From Tragulus kanchil (Eukaryota; Chordata; Mammalia; Artiodactyla; Tragulidae): a stretch of DNA of 64,000 bases. Location: positions 251,655,330 to 251,719,329 of the forward strand of contig JAIOJX010000026.1 of NCBI GenBank assembly GCA_022376925.1. Reading direction: 5' to 3'. The translations under genes and the position numbers were made by a program. Positions 1-10,806 of the stretch are shown here, piece after piece. Position 1 is the first letter of the stretch, and the number at the start of each line of letters is the position of its first letter. The notes below the pieces were generated by a model. That model was not told the origin of the DNA. It ran no database searches and saw nothing but the letters and a program-made list of their open reading frames with translations.

Positions 1-469
1 TGCTATTTGTAAAGCCTCCTCAGACAACCCCTTCACCTTCTTGCACTTCTTTTTATTTGGGATTATTTTAGTCACTGTCTCCTGTATAATGTTACAAACA
101 TCTGTTCATAGTTCTTCAGGCCTTTTATCTACCAGATCTAATTCCTTGAATCTATTTGTCCGTCACCTCCACTGTATAATCATAAGGGGTTTGATTTAGG
201 TCGTACCTGAATGGCCTAGTGGTTTTTCCTACTTTCTTCAATTTTAGCCTGAATTTTGTAGTAAGAAGCTCATGATCTGAACCCCAGTCAGCTCCAGGTT
301 TTGTTTTTACTGACTGTATAGAGCTTCTCCATCTTTGGTTGCAAAGAATTTAATCAGTCTAATTTCAGTATTGACCATCTGGTAATGTTCTTGTGCAGAG
401 TCATCTCTTGTGTTGTTGAAAAAGGGTATTTGCTGTGACCAATGTGTTCTCTTGACAAAGCTCTTCTCC
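1..469 (-). mobile_element. BovB (RTE) LINE fragment, endonuclease region
   Basis: Read on the minus strand, this resembles the BovB ORF downstream of the endonuclease catalytic core, including a segment reading roughly FFATKDGEALYS. It has in-frame changes and is truncated at the window edge. It is a decayed retrotransposon remnant, not a host gene. Family assignment is from memory of the BovB protein and consensus. Confidence 0.8.
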
Positions 470-520
470 AACCACTAATGCCAAAGAAGATAAAGCTGAT
501 CAATTCTATGAAGTTGGATG
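470..520 (+). mobile_element. Inverted 5' piece of the same BovB
   Basis: The + strand reads NAKEDKADQFYEV, which resembles a BovB endonuclease segment lying upstream of the part seen in 1-469 but on the opposite strand. The arrangement fits a 5' inversion at integration, with about 45 codons missing between the two pieces. The piece is short, so the call is moderate. Confidence 0.5.
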
Positions 521-1009
521 AATACCTTAATTAATTATCATATTTTTACATAAAAGTAATCTGATATATACAAATGCAGGGATTTTTTTTTTTAATAGAA
601 TTGACATCTTGCCAAATACGTAACAGTTATGAAAACACTAGAAATCCTGGGCCTTTGAAAAGTTTGAGGATCTGGCAGCCTACAGAGCCATTATGTTAGT
701 CTGCTATGCTCAATTTCCTGTAATCCTGCATGATGCAATTGAATGAGTGGTTGAGCAGCATCCTGAGTACAAGCAGAATGAAGCTCAAGAAAGGAGGACT
801 GTGGAAGATGCACACCAGTTGCCTCAGTGCCAGGGAAATGCAAGAAGGTGCTAAGTGCTCCTGCCAACATTTGGGTCACATTTGGATAAAATGATGTTGC
901 AGAAATTAGACTGAATCAATCAATCAAGGGCATCCACAGGATGTTGGTTGTATGTAGTGGATTCCTGGTCTCTCTAAGAACCATTCCCAGAAAGGGACCT
1001 GCAATAGTA
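521..1009. other. Unassigned AT-rich sequence
   Basis: No coding frame, RNA gene or repeat family was recognised. There is a T-rich run near 580-592. Confidence 0.5.
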
Positions 1010-1121
1010 AGATGCAAGATCAGATCACAAATATCTGTAAGCAGCAAAACTCTGTAAAAGTAAAAAGTAAAATAAAAAAAAAAAAAGAAAAAAGAAAAAA
1101 AAAAAGATGCAAGATCAGATC
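1010..1121 (+). mobile_element. 5'-truncated L1 3' end with 17-bp target-site duplication
   Basis: A perfect 17-bp repeat, AGATGCAAGATCAGATC, occurs at 1010-1026 and 1105-1121. Between them lie about 45 bases matching the 3' end of the L1 at 34.3 kb (reverse-complemented, sharing AACTCTGTAAA and AGTAAAATAAA), followed by an A-rich tail. This is a textbook minimal L1 insertion. Confidence 0.85.
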
Positions 1122-1534
1122 TATAACTACACGTAAAGCATTCACCAAATAACTGGATTAGTAATCAGATTATCCTAACTCTTATCCTGGTCAAGGGGCT
1201 GCAAGGAACAGAGAAACACATATGGTTTCATGAAGGAATGTTTTGCTGTGACATAGATGAGCGACCTCACATGTTCTGGTATAGGATGGTATAGGGGGAT
1301 GTAAAAGGAAGGAAGCCAAATATGGGAAAGAGAAGCAGATTGTCTGCTGCCTCCCTTTCTCGTCAAAGTCTTCTAATACTCAGCAGCTTTGTTGCATCTA
1401 GAAAAACTGTTATACACATCATCAACCAAGTGACAGCTCTTTATTTTTAATTCATTACAGAAGCCCTGCTGCCCAAATGATGTCTGACAGAAAAATCTCC
1501 TGTTGGTAAGGGGCTTTTCTCAAGCCAAGGTAAA
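1122..1534. other. Unassigned sequence
   Basis: Nothing recognisable. Short frames on the minus strand look random. Confidence 0.5.
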
Positions 1535-1674
1535 CCTCAGAATTCCATAGTTTTCCTTTGGGCTTGTATAGCATGTCAGTTTTCTGTAATTCTATAAACT
1601 CCTATGATTCCTGGTCACACACCAACCACTATTTTTCAGAAAGGAAACTAGAGTCTATACCAGTAAGAGCCTAG

Positions 1675-1922
1675 ATTCTGGAGTCAGGCTGTGTGGCTTC
1701 AAATTACAGCTTCCTCACTCAGCTGGCCTTTATTGTCTAGGACAAATCATCCTTTGTGCCTCAGTTTCCTTGCCCGTAAGATGGGGTTAGTAATATGATA
1801 ATAGTATCTCTTCATAGAGGTGTGACAAGTAATAACAGTGTATGTGTGAGTGTGTGTAAAGAGAGTTTAAAACAGTGCCTAACACTGAGGAAACCCTTTA
1901 TAATTTTTGATATTGTTATTAT
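1675..1922 (+). mobile_element. MIR SINE, copy 1
   Basis: The MIR order is visible: TCTGGAGTCAGGCTG start, a central TGCCTCAGTTTCCTTGCC core, an ATGGGGTTAGTAAT segment, then CAGTGCCTAACACTGAG and a degenerate tail. It is near full length. Related copies are at 2779-3006 and 5041-5288. Confidence 0.85.
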
Positions 1923-2472
1923 ACAGATAAAACCACATTTCTCCCTGTGAAACTTCCTCAAACCTTTGCCATTGTATATAGATCCCATTAGCTACACCTC
2001 ATTCATGAGTTCTATTTGTGAATAAAATGTTAACTCTTTGTGGATCAAATCGTTAACCACTTTGGTGGTGCGTGATTGTTCTGTGTCTTGGTGAGGCCTC
2101 TGCTGATTTGTCTCCTTAGAGCCTGGTGTCCATGAGCTTGCGACTCCTGACCGGAACTCCTTGAGAAAACTGAACTAGATGTCACGATGTCGAGAGCAGG
2201 ATCCAGCCATGCTTCTCATCAGATCAGGTGATAGAATCCTACACTAAGTAGCAAGCATAAGACTAAATAAACACCCAGGCCTAGAACTCTGTTCTGAGCT
2301 CACCTCAAACTGATGTCCCATTCATTTAAGTGTAAGATGCCTGTGCATCACATATATCTCAGTAATCATCCATGTCACCAATAAATTATTAAGTTATTTC
2401 TGGCATCTCTTATGCTAAAGAATAAGGGAAACCCATATTCCCTGTTAGAGCACTTTGAAGTGTTCATTAATA

Positions 2473-2660
2473 ACTTACACGTCCCAGGTGGTACAGTGAT
2501 AAAGAATTGAGAGGCAAGTTTGATCCCTGGGTCAGCAAGATCCCTTGAGTAGGAAATGGCAACCCACTCCAGTATTCCTGCCTGGAGGATCCCAGACAGA
2601 GAAGCCTGGTGGGCTACAGTCCATGGGGTCACAAAGAGTTGGGCAGTACTGAGCATGCAT
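2473..2660 (+). mobile_element. Bov-tA-type SINE, copy 1
   Basis: A tRNA-like head (CCCAGGTGGTACAGTG, TTTGATCCCTGGG) is followed by the Bov-A body (GGCAACCCACTCCAGTATTC, CAGTCCATGGGGTCAC). It is diverged and therefore not recent. The 93-codon minus-strand frame covering it is an antisense reading of the SINE. Confidence 0.85.
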
Positions 2661-2778
2661 GTACAGGGTGAATCTTAAAATTATTTTTAAAGCCCACACA
2701 TACTTTGTTATGCTGAAGTAGTTTCATTGTGACAATAATCACCTAATGCAGTGGAACTCTCAGACAGTAACGGATGAA

Positions 2779-3006
2779 GTGGCTTCAAATTACAGCTTCC
2801 TCACTCAGCTGGCCTTTATTGTCTAGGACAAATCATCCTTTGTGCCTCAGTTTCCTTGCCCGTAAGATGGGGTTAGTAATATGATAATAGTATCTCTTCA
2901 TAGAGGTGTGACAAGTAATAACAGTGTATGTGTGAGTGTGTGTAAAGAGAGTTTAAAACAGTGCCTAACACTGAGGAAACCCTTTATAATTTTTGATATT
3001 GTTATT
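2779..3006 (+). mobile_element. MIR SINE, copy 2 (5' clipped by duplication junction)
   Basis: Same MIR as 1675-1922. It lacks the first few bases because the duplication breakpoint falls inside the element. Confidence 0.85.
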
Positions 3007-3558
3007 ATACAGATAAAACCACATTTCTCCCTGTGAAACTTCCTCAAACCTTTGCCATTGTATATAGATCCCATTAGCTACACCTCATTCATGAGTTCTA
3101 TTTGTGAATAAAATGTTAACTCTTTGTGGATCAAATCGTTAACCACTTTGGTGGTGCGTGATTGTCCGTGTCTTGGTGAGGCCTCTGCTGATTTGTCTCC
3201 TTAGAGCCTGGTGTCCATGAGCTTGCGACTCCTGACCGGAACTCCTTGAGAAAACTGAACTAGATGTCACGATGTCGTAGAGCAGGATCCAGCCATGCTT
3301 CTCATCAGATCAGGTGATAGAATCCTACACTAAGTAGCAAGCATAAGACTAAATAAACACCCAGGCCTAGAACTCTGTTCTGAGCTCACCTCAAACTGAT
3401 GTCCCATTCATTTAAGTGTAAGATGCCTGTGCATCACATATATCTCAGTAATCATCCATGTCACCAATAAATTATTAAGTTATTTCTGGCATCTCTTATG
3501 CTAAAGAATAAGGGAAACCCATATTCCCTGTTAGAGCACTTTGAAGTGTTCATTAATA

Positions 3559-3746
3559 ACTTACACGTCCCAGGTGGTACAGTGATAAAGAATTGAGAGG
3601 CAAGTTTGATCCCTGGGTCAGCAAGATCCCTTGAGTAGGAAATGGCCACCCCCTCCAGTATTCCTGCCTGGAGGATCCCAGACAGAGGAGCCTGGTGGGC
3701 TACAGTCCATGGGGTCACAAAGAGTTGGGCAGTACTGAGCATGCAT
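3559..3746 (+). mobile_element. Bov-tA-type SINE, copy 2
   Basis: Duplicate of 2473-2660 at offset 1086, with a few substitutions (for example GGCCACCCCCTCCAG in place of GGCAACCCACTCCAG). Confidence 0.85.
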
Positions 3747-3862
3747 GTACAGGGTGAATCTTAAAATTATTTTTTAAAGCCCACACATATACTTTGTTAT
3801 GCTGAAGTAGTTTCATTGTGACAATAATCACCTAATGCCAGTGGAACTCTCAGACAGTAACG

Positions 3863-4899
3863 TGATTTTTTTGTTAGATGGCAGCTTACATATTGACCCG
3901 GATTTTGGAAGACACTCATAGATTCCTCATTATAAATGAATAATTAAAATGACATCAGCTGATAAAATGCTCTCTTTGCAAGGAAACTTCACAGCTTCTG
4001 ACTTTATAATCGCCGAGAAATGTGTTTTTGTCTGTGTGGGTGGGTTAGAAGTGATTCTTCATGCAACTCAGGCACTAACTAGCCCTCCTTAATTCCAGGA
4101 TTATCAGTGGGAAACAAGTTTTCAAAGAAATAGATTTTTGATGAAGTCAGAGGAATTTCAGAACTTAAATATCAGTGTTTTGACATGGAAGATCTTTTAG
4201 CTCTTGCTGTCTCTAGGAAACATGTTTGATTTACAGTACATAAGCCATGTAGCCACAATAATGGGACCGAGTTCACCGACATGTTTATTTAGGGCACACC
4301 TCACCTCTTTGCTTTTTGACATTGAACCAAAAGTAGGTCACAGAAGACAAAATATTAAAAGAAGCTATAGATACTTCTTTTGAGTGTTTTGGACGGTGTG
4401 TATGTTTGGCGCTTGTTAATTGCACAGAGGGCAGCAGGAGGGTGCAGATTTTCTGCAGGATAAAGGAGAGAAGGCAGAAGGAAGATTAAGAGGGGCAATT
4501 GCTTGCAAATAAGCTTTGTGTAGTTGAAAGTGGCTGGTATATCACTAAAAATGTGAACCAAAGTTGTTTTGTTTTTTGTTGTTGTGTTGTTAGGGAAATG
4601 AAGGAACCCTATGGTTATTAAGGTGTAGCAATTCATGGGGGTGTAGTCACAAAGCTGTTTAACTGCCCCCAGACCCCTTTCATAGAATCCCTTCTTTACT
4701 CAGGCCAGTGAACTTTCTTATCTTTATCATGTCACCATCTAATTCATCTCTCATGTTCAGCCCTATTTGTTTTCAAACTTCAGTCTGAAAACCAAAGCAA
4801 TACAAAACTTCAAAGTCCATGTAGTGGTAGTGGGGATGGGAGATGTGTCTAGTTTCACACCTGGATTTTCTCCCTCTTTTGGAGACAAGAGCACTCTAG
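3863..4899. other. Unassigned sequence, repeated at 6143-7182
   Basis: No recognised gene or repeat. The minus-strand frame at 4355-4636 and the + frame at 4767-5039 differ between duplicates because of indels and the junction, which argues against coding. Confidence 0.5.
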
Positions 4900-5040
4900 C
4901 CTCAGAATTCCATAGTTTTCCTTTGGGCTTGTATAGCATGTCAGTTTTCTGTAATTCTATAAACTCCTATGATTCCTGGTCACACACCAACCACTATTTT
5001 TCAGAAAGGAAACTAGAGTCTATACCAGTAAGAGCCTAGA

Positions 5041-5288
5041 TTCTGGAGTCAGGCTGTGTGGCTTCAAATTACAGCTTCCTCACTCAGCTGGCCTTTATTG
5101 TCTAGGACAAATCATCCTTTGTGCCTCAGTTTCCTTGCCCGTAAGATGGGGTTAGTAATATGATAATAGTATCTCTTCATAGAGGTGTGACAAGTAATAA
5201 CAGTGTATGTGTGAGTGTGTGTAAAGAGAGTTTAAAACAGTGCCTAACACTGAGGAAACCCTTTATAATTTTTGATATTGTTATTATA
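5041..5288 (+). mobile_element. MIR SINE, copy 3
   Basis: Same MIR as 1675-1922, inside the 2.28-kb duplicate. Confidence 0.85.
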
Positions 5289-5838
5289 CAGATAAAACCA
5301 CATTTCTCCCTGTGAAACTTCCTCAAACCTTTGCCATTGTATATAGATCCCATTAGCTACACCTCATTCATGAGTTCTATTTGTGAATAAAATGTTAACT
5401 CTTTGTGGATCAAATCGTTAACCACTTTGGTGGTGCGTGATTGTCCGTGTCTTGGTGAGGCCTCTGCTGATTTGTCTCCTTAGAGCCTGGTGTCCATGAG
5501 CTTGCGACTCCTGACCGGAACTCCTTGAGAAAACTGAACTAGATGTCACGATGTCGTAGAGCAGGATCCAGCCATGCTTCTCATCAGATCAGGTGATAGA
5601 ATCCTACACTAAGTAGCAAGCATAAGACTAAATAAACACCCAGGCCTAGAACTCTGTTCTGAGCTCACCTCAAACTGATGTCCCATTCATTTAAGTGTAA
5701 GATGCCTGTGCATCACATATATCTCAGTAATCATCCATGTCACCAATAAATTATTAAGTTATTTCTGGCATCTCTTATGCTAAAGAATAAGGGAAACCCA
5801 TATTCCCTGTTAGAGCACTTTGAAGTGTTCATTAATAA

Positions 5839-6026
5839 CTTACACGTCCCAGGTGGTACAGTGATAAAGAATTGAGAGGCAAGTTTGATCCCTGGGTCAG
5901 CAAGATCCCTTGGAGTAGGAAATGGCAACCCACTCCAGTATTCCTGCCTGGAGGATCCCAGACAGAGAAGCCTGGTGGGCTACAGTCCATGGGGTCACAA
6001 AGAGTTGGGCAGTACTGAGCATGCAT
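5839..6026 (+). mobile_element. Bov-tA-type SINE, copy 3
   Basis: Duplicate at offset 2280 from copy 2. An extra G at CCTTGGAGTAGG relative to the other copies shifts the antisense reading frame. Confidence 0.85.
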
Positions 6027-7182
6027 GTACAGGGTGAATCTTAAAATTATTTTTTAAAGCCCACACATATACTTTGTTATGCTGAAGTAGTTTCATTGTG
6101 ACAATAATCACCTAATGCCAGTGGAACTCTCAGACAGTAACGTGATTTTTTTGTTAGATGGCAGCTTACATATTGACCCGGATTTTGGAAGACACTCATA
6201 GATTCCTCATTATAAATGAATAATTAAAATGACATCAGCTGATAAAATGCTCTCTTTGCAAGGAAACTTCACAGCTTCTGACTTTATAATCGCCGAGAAA
6301 TGTGTTTTTGTCTGTGTGGGTGGGTTAGAAGTGATTCTTCATGCAACTCAGGCACTAACTAGCCCTCCTTAATTCCAGGATTATCAGTGGGAAACAAGTT
6401 TTCAAAGAAATAGATTTTTGATGAAGTCAGAGGAATTTCAGAACTTAAATATCAGTGTTTTGACATGGAAGATCTTTTTAGCTCTTGCTGTCTCTAGGAA
6501 ACATGTTTGATTTACAGTACATAAGCCATGTAGCCACAATAATGGGACCGAGTTCACCGACATGTTTATTTAGGGCACACCTCACCTCTTTGCTTTTTGA
6601 CATTGAACCAAAAGTAGGTCACAGAAGACAAAATATTAAAAGAAGCTATAGATACTTCTTTTGAGTGTTTTGGACGGTGTGTATGTTTGGCGCTTGTTAA
6701 TTGCACAGAGGGCAGCAGGAGGGTGCAGATTTTCTGCAGGATAAAGGAGAGAAGGCAGAAGGAAGATTAAGAGGGGCAATTGCTTGCAAATAAGCTTTGT
6801 GTAGTTGAAAGTGGCTGGTATATCACTAAAAATGTGAACCAAAGTTGTTTTGTTTTTTGTTGTTGTGTTGTTAGGGGAAATGAAGGAACCCTATGGTTAT
6901 TAAGGTGTAGCAATTCATGGGGGTGTAGTCACAAAGCTGTTTAACTGCCCCCAGACCCCTTTCATAGAATCCCTTCTTTACTCAGGCCAGTGAACTTTCT
7001 TATCTTTATCATGTCACCATCTAATTCATCTCTCATGTTCAGCCCTATTTGTTTTCAAACTTCAGTCTGAAAACCAAAGCAATACAAAACTTCAAAGTCC
7101 ATGTAGTGGTAGTGGGGATGGGAGATGTGTCTAGTTTCACACCTGGATTTTCTCCCTCTTTTGGAGACAAGAGCACTCTAGC

Positions 7183-7543
7183 TCTAGAAGATGAAAGGAG
7201 AATCTCCTTCCCTGACTCCTTTGGACTGGGGAGGGGAAGTGGGGCCTAGGTGCTACCACTGAGACTGCGGCTGCTTCTCTATCGCCAACAGATTTTCTTT
7301 CCCCTCTCAAGCTGCCTGTGTTGGCTCTCCCTGAGTCACATGTCCCAGCCCACGGTCTCCTGACAGGGGATCTGGCTCAGGCTCGGCCTCTCCTTTCCCT
7401 CTGCGCAAGTGGACCTCTTGTCTCACATTCTCTTGAATGTGGAACTGACATGACCACTCAAGCTCAGCTACTCTGTCTGCTCCACTTACAGGAAATCCTA
7501 TCCTTGCAGTACAAAGGGTGGAAATGCAGTCTGGAGCCTCATT
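7183..7543. other. Unassigned sequence of moderate GC
   Basis: Unique sequence after the duplication block. A 75-codon + frame at 7318-7545 shows no family resemblance. No splice or promoter arrangement is convincing. Confidence 0.45.
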
Positions 7544-7580
7544 AAGAGTGAATTGGAAAAAAAAAAAAAAAGAGTGAATT
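7544..7580. repeat. Poly(A) run flanked by 11-bp direct repeats
   Basis: AAGAGTGAATT occurs at 7544-7554 and 7570-7580, with only GG plus about 15 A between. It looks like a retro-insertion reduced to its poly(A) tail. Confidence 0.7.
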
Positions 7581-7755
7581 AGAGCACTTTGTAGGAGACA
7601 AAGGGAACAATAGGAAACAATCCGTCATTAGCTCAAAAGGAAGGCAGTGTTCCTAGGAGTAATGCTATTGCAAGTTGAGGCTGTGGAGCCTCTAATGCAA
7701 GCCACCAATCCATCGTCTAGCACCGAACATTACTTCAATGCACAGAACATAGATA

Positions 7756-7792
7756 AAGAATACATCAAAAAAAAAAAAAAAAGAATACATCA
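7756..7792. repeat. Poly(A) run flanked by 12-bp direct repeats
   Basis: AAGAATACATCA occurs at 7756-7767 and 7781-7792 with a pure A run between. The same word follows the adjacent SINE (cleanest at 9246-9257), so three copies of one target site bracket a poly(A) run and then a SINE. Repeated around 8874-8910 in the duplicate. Confidence 0.75.
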
Positions 7793-8125
7793 GGGCTTCC
7801 CCTGGTGGTCCAGTGGGTAAGGACACCACCTTGCAGTGCAAGCGGCGCCGGTTCGATCCCTGGCCTGGGAAGATCCCACGTGCCGCGGAGCGGCTGGACC
7901 GATGTGTCCAATTACCTAGCCGGAGCTTTGGAGCGCATGCACCCAGAGCCAGTGCTCTGTGATGAGAGAGGCCACTGCGATGGGAGGCCCACAGGAACCA
8001 AAGAACAAAGATGGAAGAAAATGGAAAAATGAAAGACCAATAGAAGTGGCCCGCCCCTCCCCGCCCTCCCCAACCCGACCCCCGCCCAAAATAAATAAAT
8101 AAATAAATCTTTAAAAAAAAAAAAA
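7793..8125 (+). mobile_element. SINE-X copy A (young tRNA-derived SINE)
   Basis: The head carries an A box TGGTCCAGTGG at 7806-7816 and a B box GGTTCGATCC at 7850-7859. The body differs from Bov-A and runs through TGTCCAATTACC, GCGCATGC and AAAGACCAATAGAAGTGGCC. The tail is AAATAAATAAATAAATCTTT plus poly(A), combining a polyadenylation signal with a pol III terminator-like TCTTT. The target-site duplication AAGAATACATCA is damaged on the 3' side in this copy. Confidence 0.85.
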
Positions 8126-8703
8126 AGAAAACATAAGATGCTTTAATTGGTAAGACAGATACACTAAGTTTGATTTTAGCTAATAGAGAAAACAGTTCTA
8201 CTTAAGCCACACCCATCTCTCTCGCACTTGCGGTGGAATATAATACCGTCGGAGCCCCCACCCCTCTCCAGGACTCTAAATCTAACCGTAGTATTGCTTT
8301 TGCCTGATAGAATGCTCTCACTGATCAACAGTTTTGATGTCTTCTTCCTGAGACCTGCTCCAAACACCTTCCTTACTTTCTCACTCACTAAACTTAATTG
8401 ATCAGCCCTATCTTTTCAGCACCCATATTTTCTCTACCCCTTGAGGAGTCAAAGGCAACTCTGGGACTCAAGTCCATAGAATATATTTTTTAACTTTTAT
8501 TATGGAAGTTCCCAAGCATTAATAAAAGGAGAAAGAATAGTATGTACTGGCATGTATTCACTACCCAGCTCAACAGTTAGCAACTCATGATTGAGCTGTA
8601 CCCCCACCTACCTTCCCTACTTTCTGTACTATGTGTCTAAAATTGAAAAACTCTTTTCATTGTTTTAAACGTAATTGCAGTACCACCAGTACACCTTAAA
8701 ATA
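8126..8703. other. Unassigned / old repeat-like sequence
   Basis: No gene was seen. 8487-8703 (and 9603-9870) resembles an old L1-type mammalian repeat read antisense (ATTCACTACCCAGCTCAACA), but I could not assign it firmly. Confidence 0.35.
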
Positions 8704-8910
8704 ACTTTGTAGGAGACAAAGGGAACAATAGGAAACAATCCGTCATTAGCTCAAAAGGAAGGCAGTGTTCCTAGGAGTAATGCTATTGCAAGTTGAGGCT
8801 GTGGAGCCTCTAATGCAAGCCACCAATCCATCGTCTAGCACCGAACATTACTTCAATGCACAGAACATAGATAAAGAATACATCAAAAAAAAAAAAAAAA
8901 GAATACATCA

Positions 8911-9245
8911 GGGCTTCCCCTGGTGGTCCAGTGGGTAAGGACACCACCTTGCAGTGCAAGCGGCGCCCGGTTCGATCCCTGGCCTGGGAAGATCCCACGT
9001 GCCGCTGGAGCGGCTGGACCGATGTGTCCAATTACCTAGCCGGAGCTTTGGAGCGCATGCACCCAGAGCCAGTGCTCTGTGATGAGAGAGGCCACTGCGA
9101 TGGGAGGCCCACAGGAACCAAAGAACAAAGATGGAAGAAAATGGAAAAATGAAAGACCAATAGAAGTGGCCCGCCCGCTTCCCTCCCTCCCCAACCCGAC
9201 CCCCGCCCAAAATAAATAAATAAATAAATCTTTAAAAAAAAAAAA
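8911..9245 (+). mobile_element. SINE-X copy A, duplicate
   Basis: Same insertion as 7793-8125 inside the duplicated block. Here both target-site duplication copies are intact (8899-8910 and 9246-9257). Confidence 0.85.
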
Positions 9246-9964
9246 AAGAATACATCAGATGCTTTAATTGGTAAGACAGATATACTAAGTTTGATTTTAG
9301 CTAATAGAGAAAACAGTTCTACTTAAGCCACACCCATTCTCTCTCGCACTTGCGGTGGAATATAATACCGTCGGAGCCCCCACCCCTCTCCAGGACTCTA
9401 AATCTAACCGTAGTATTGCTTTTGCCTGATAGAATGCTCTCACTGATCAACAGTTTTGATGTCTTCTTCCTGAGACCTGCTCCAAACACCTTCCTTACTT
9501 TCTCACTCACTAAACTTAATTGATCAGCCCTATCTTTTCAGCACCCATATTTTCTCTACCCCTTGAGGAGTCAAAGGCAACTCTGGGACTCAAGTCCATA
9601 GAATATATTTTTTAACTTTTATTATGGAAGTTCCCAAGCATTAATAAAAGGAGAAAGAATAGTATGTACTGGCATGTATTCACTACCCAGCTCAACAGTT
9701 AGCAACTCATGATTGAGCTGTACCCCCACCTACCTTCCCTACTTTCTGTACTATGTGTCTAAAATTGAAAAACTCTTTTCATTGTTTTAAACGTAATTGC
9801 AGTACCACCAGTACACCTTAAAAATAAACAGTAATTCTTAAGAATTGCTACAAGTTTCTAGTCTATCTTCAAATTTCTACAGTCATCTCATAAACTGGAA
9901 TCCTAACAAGATTTATCTTTTAGGTTTACTTGATTGAAACATGTCTTGCATAAATCAGATTATA

Positions 9965-10330
9965 CTCAGGTTATGCTATGGTGCCAAACAACTCTAACAT
10001 CACAATGGCTTAGGACAGCTTGGGTTTCTTTCCTGCTCACATGAATTTCCGTTGTTAGTCAGCTCTGCATCCTCTTCACTCTTGGCTAGAGGCAGAAGAA
10101 ACAGTCCCTATTTGGGATACTCCCTCTTCCTGGCAGATGGAAATGAGGAAAGGTCAAAACACGATGACTTTTAAAACATCTGCTCAGAAGTAGCAGTCAT
10201 TGCATCTGCTCACATTTTATTGGTCAGAGAAAATCACATGGCCGAAGCTGATGTCAGAGGGGAAAAGGGAAGAATAATTCTCCCACAGGAGAGGGCAGCA
10301 CACACTGGGAGTAGTACAATTTATCACACA
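9965..10330. repeat. Old interspersed repeat, family unassigned (copy at 11035-11400)
   Basis: The wording is typical of an ancient mammalian interspersed repeat (AACATCACAATGGCTTAGGA, TTTCTTTCCTGCTCACATGA, ATCACATGGCCGAAGCTGA). I recognise the consensus style but not the family name with certainty. Confidence 0.45.
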
Positions 10331-10574
10331 TTGTAAGTCCCTTTTAATTTATAGATTCCCCTTCTCATCTTTTGTTTTCAATTTACTAGCTGAAGATATG
10401 GGGTCACATAGACTGTAAAATGTCATATATTCTGGATTTTGCTAATTGCATCCGTTTGCACACTTATTCAACATATTGCTTTGCCATCTCTACTTCTTCT
10501 ACAGAGGTATTATCAGATGCAGGTTTGAATTTGGGCCAAGGATACTTTCTAGGTGGCCATGTGTGTTCTGTTAA

Positions 10575-10806
10575 TTATGTCTTGTCTAACAAGTCATCCA
10601 CAAATTTGGTGGCTTAAAATAATAATCATGTATTATCTTATGGTTTCTGTGGATCAGGGATCCACAGGTCACAGGGAAATGTCTGGTCTATACTTTACGA
10701 CTTCTGGTGTCTAGCTGGGAAATTGAAAGCCTGGAGGACTAAACTCATCTGAGGTCTTGACTGAGGTGCAAGTTTGTTCAAGGTGGCTCATTTACCTGGT
10801 TAGCAA
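10575..10806. repeat. Old interspersed repeat, family unassigned (first copy, truncated by junction)
   Basis: CCACAAATTTGGTGGCTTAA and following bases are typical of an ancient LTR or DNA-transposon-like mammalian repeat. The full version is at 11645-12170. Confidence 0.45.

Larger units (their letters stand above)
1693..3862. repeat. 1.09-kb direct duplication (set 1)
   Basis: Copies lie at 1693-2772 and 2779-3862, offset 1086. The first copy ends at GTAACG and passes through about 6 unmatched bases into the second copy. The two copies are nearly identical. Confidence 0.9.
1535..7182. repeat. 2.28-kb direct duplication (set 2), containing set 1
   Basis: Sequence at 4900-7182 repeats 1535-1692 joined to 2779-4899. 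The later part is offset by 2280 bases, and the early part matches from CCTCAGAATTCC at 1535 and 4900. Differences are single-base or short homopolymer indels. After 7182 the sequence is unique. Probably an assembly artefact. Confidence 0.9.
7586..9821. repeat. 1.12-kb direct duplication (set 3)
   Basis: Copies lie at 7586-8703 and 8704-9821, offset 1118, both starting ACTTTGTAGGAGACAAAGG. The copies differ by small indels, for example in the C-rich SINE tail near 8055 against 9178. Confidence 0.9.

Noticed and set aside
1535..7182. A real tandemly amplified gene or satellite array
   Set aside because: Each duplicated block in the window has different content and is present only two or three times, with no homogenised repeat unit.
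7793..7870. A functional tRNA gene
   Set aside because: A and B boxes are present but the sequence does not fold into a complete tRNA cloverleaf and continues into a SINE body with an AATAAA/TCTTT tail.
10643..10665. Hairpin GTGGATC-AGG-GATCCAC as a regulatory element
   Set aside because: It lies in an old interspersed repeat, and a 7-bp stem occurs readily by chance.
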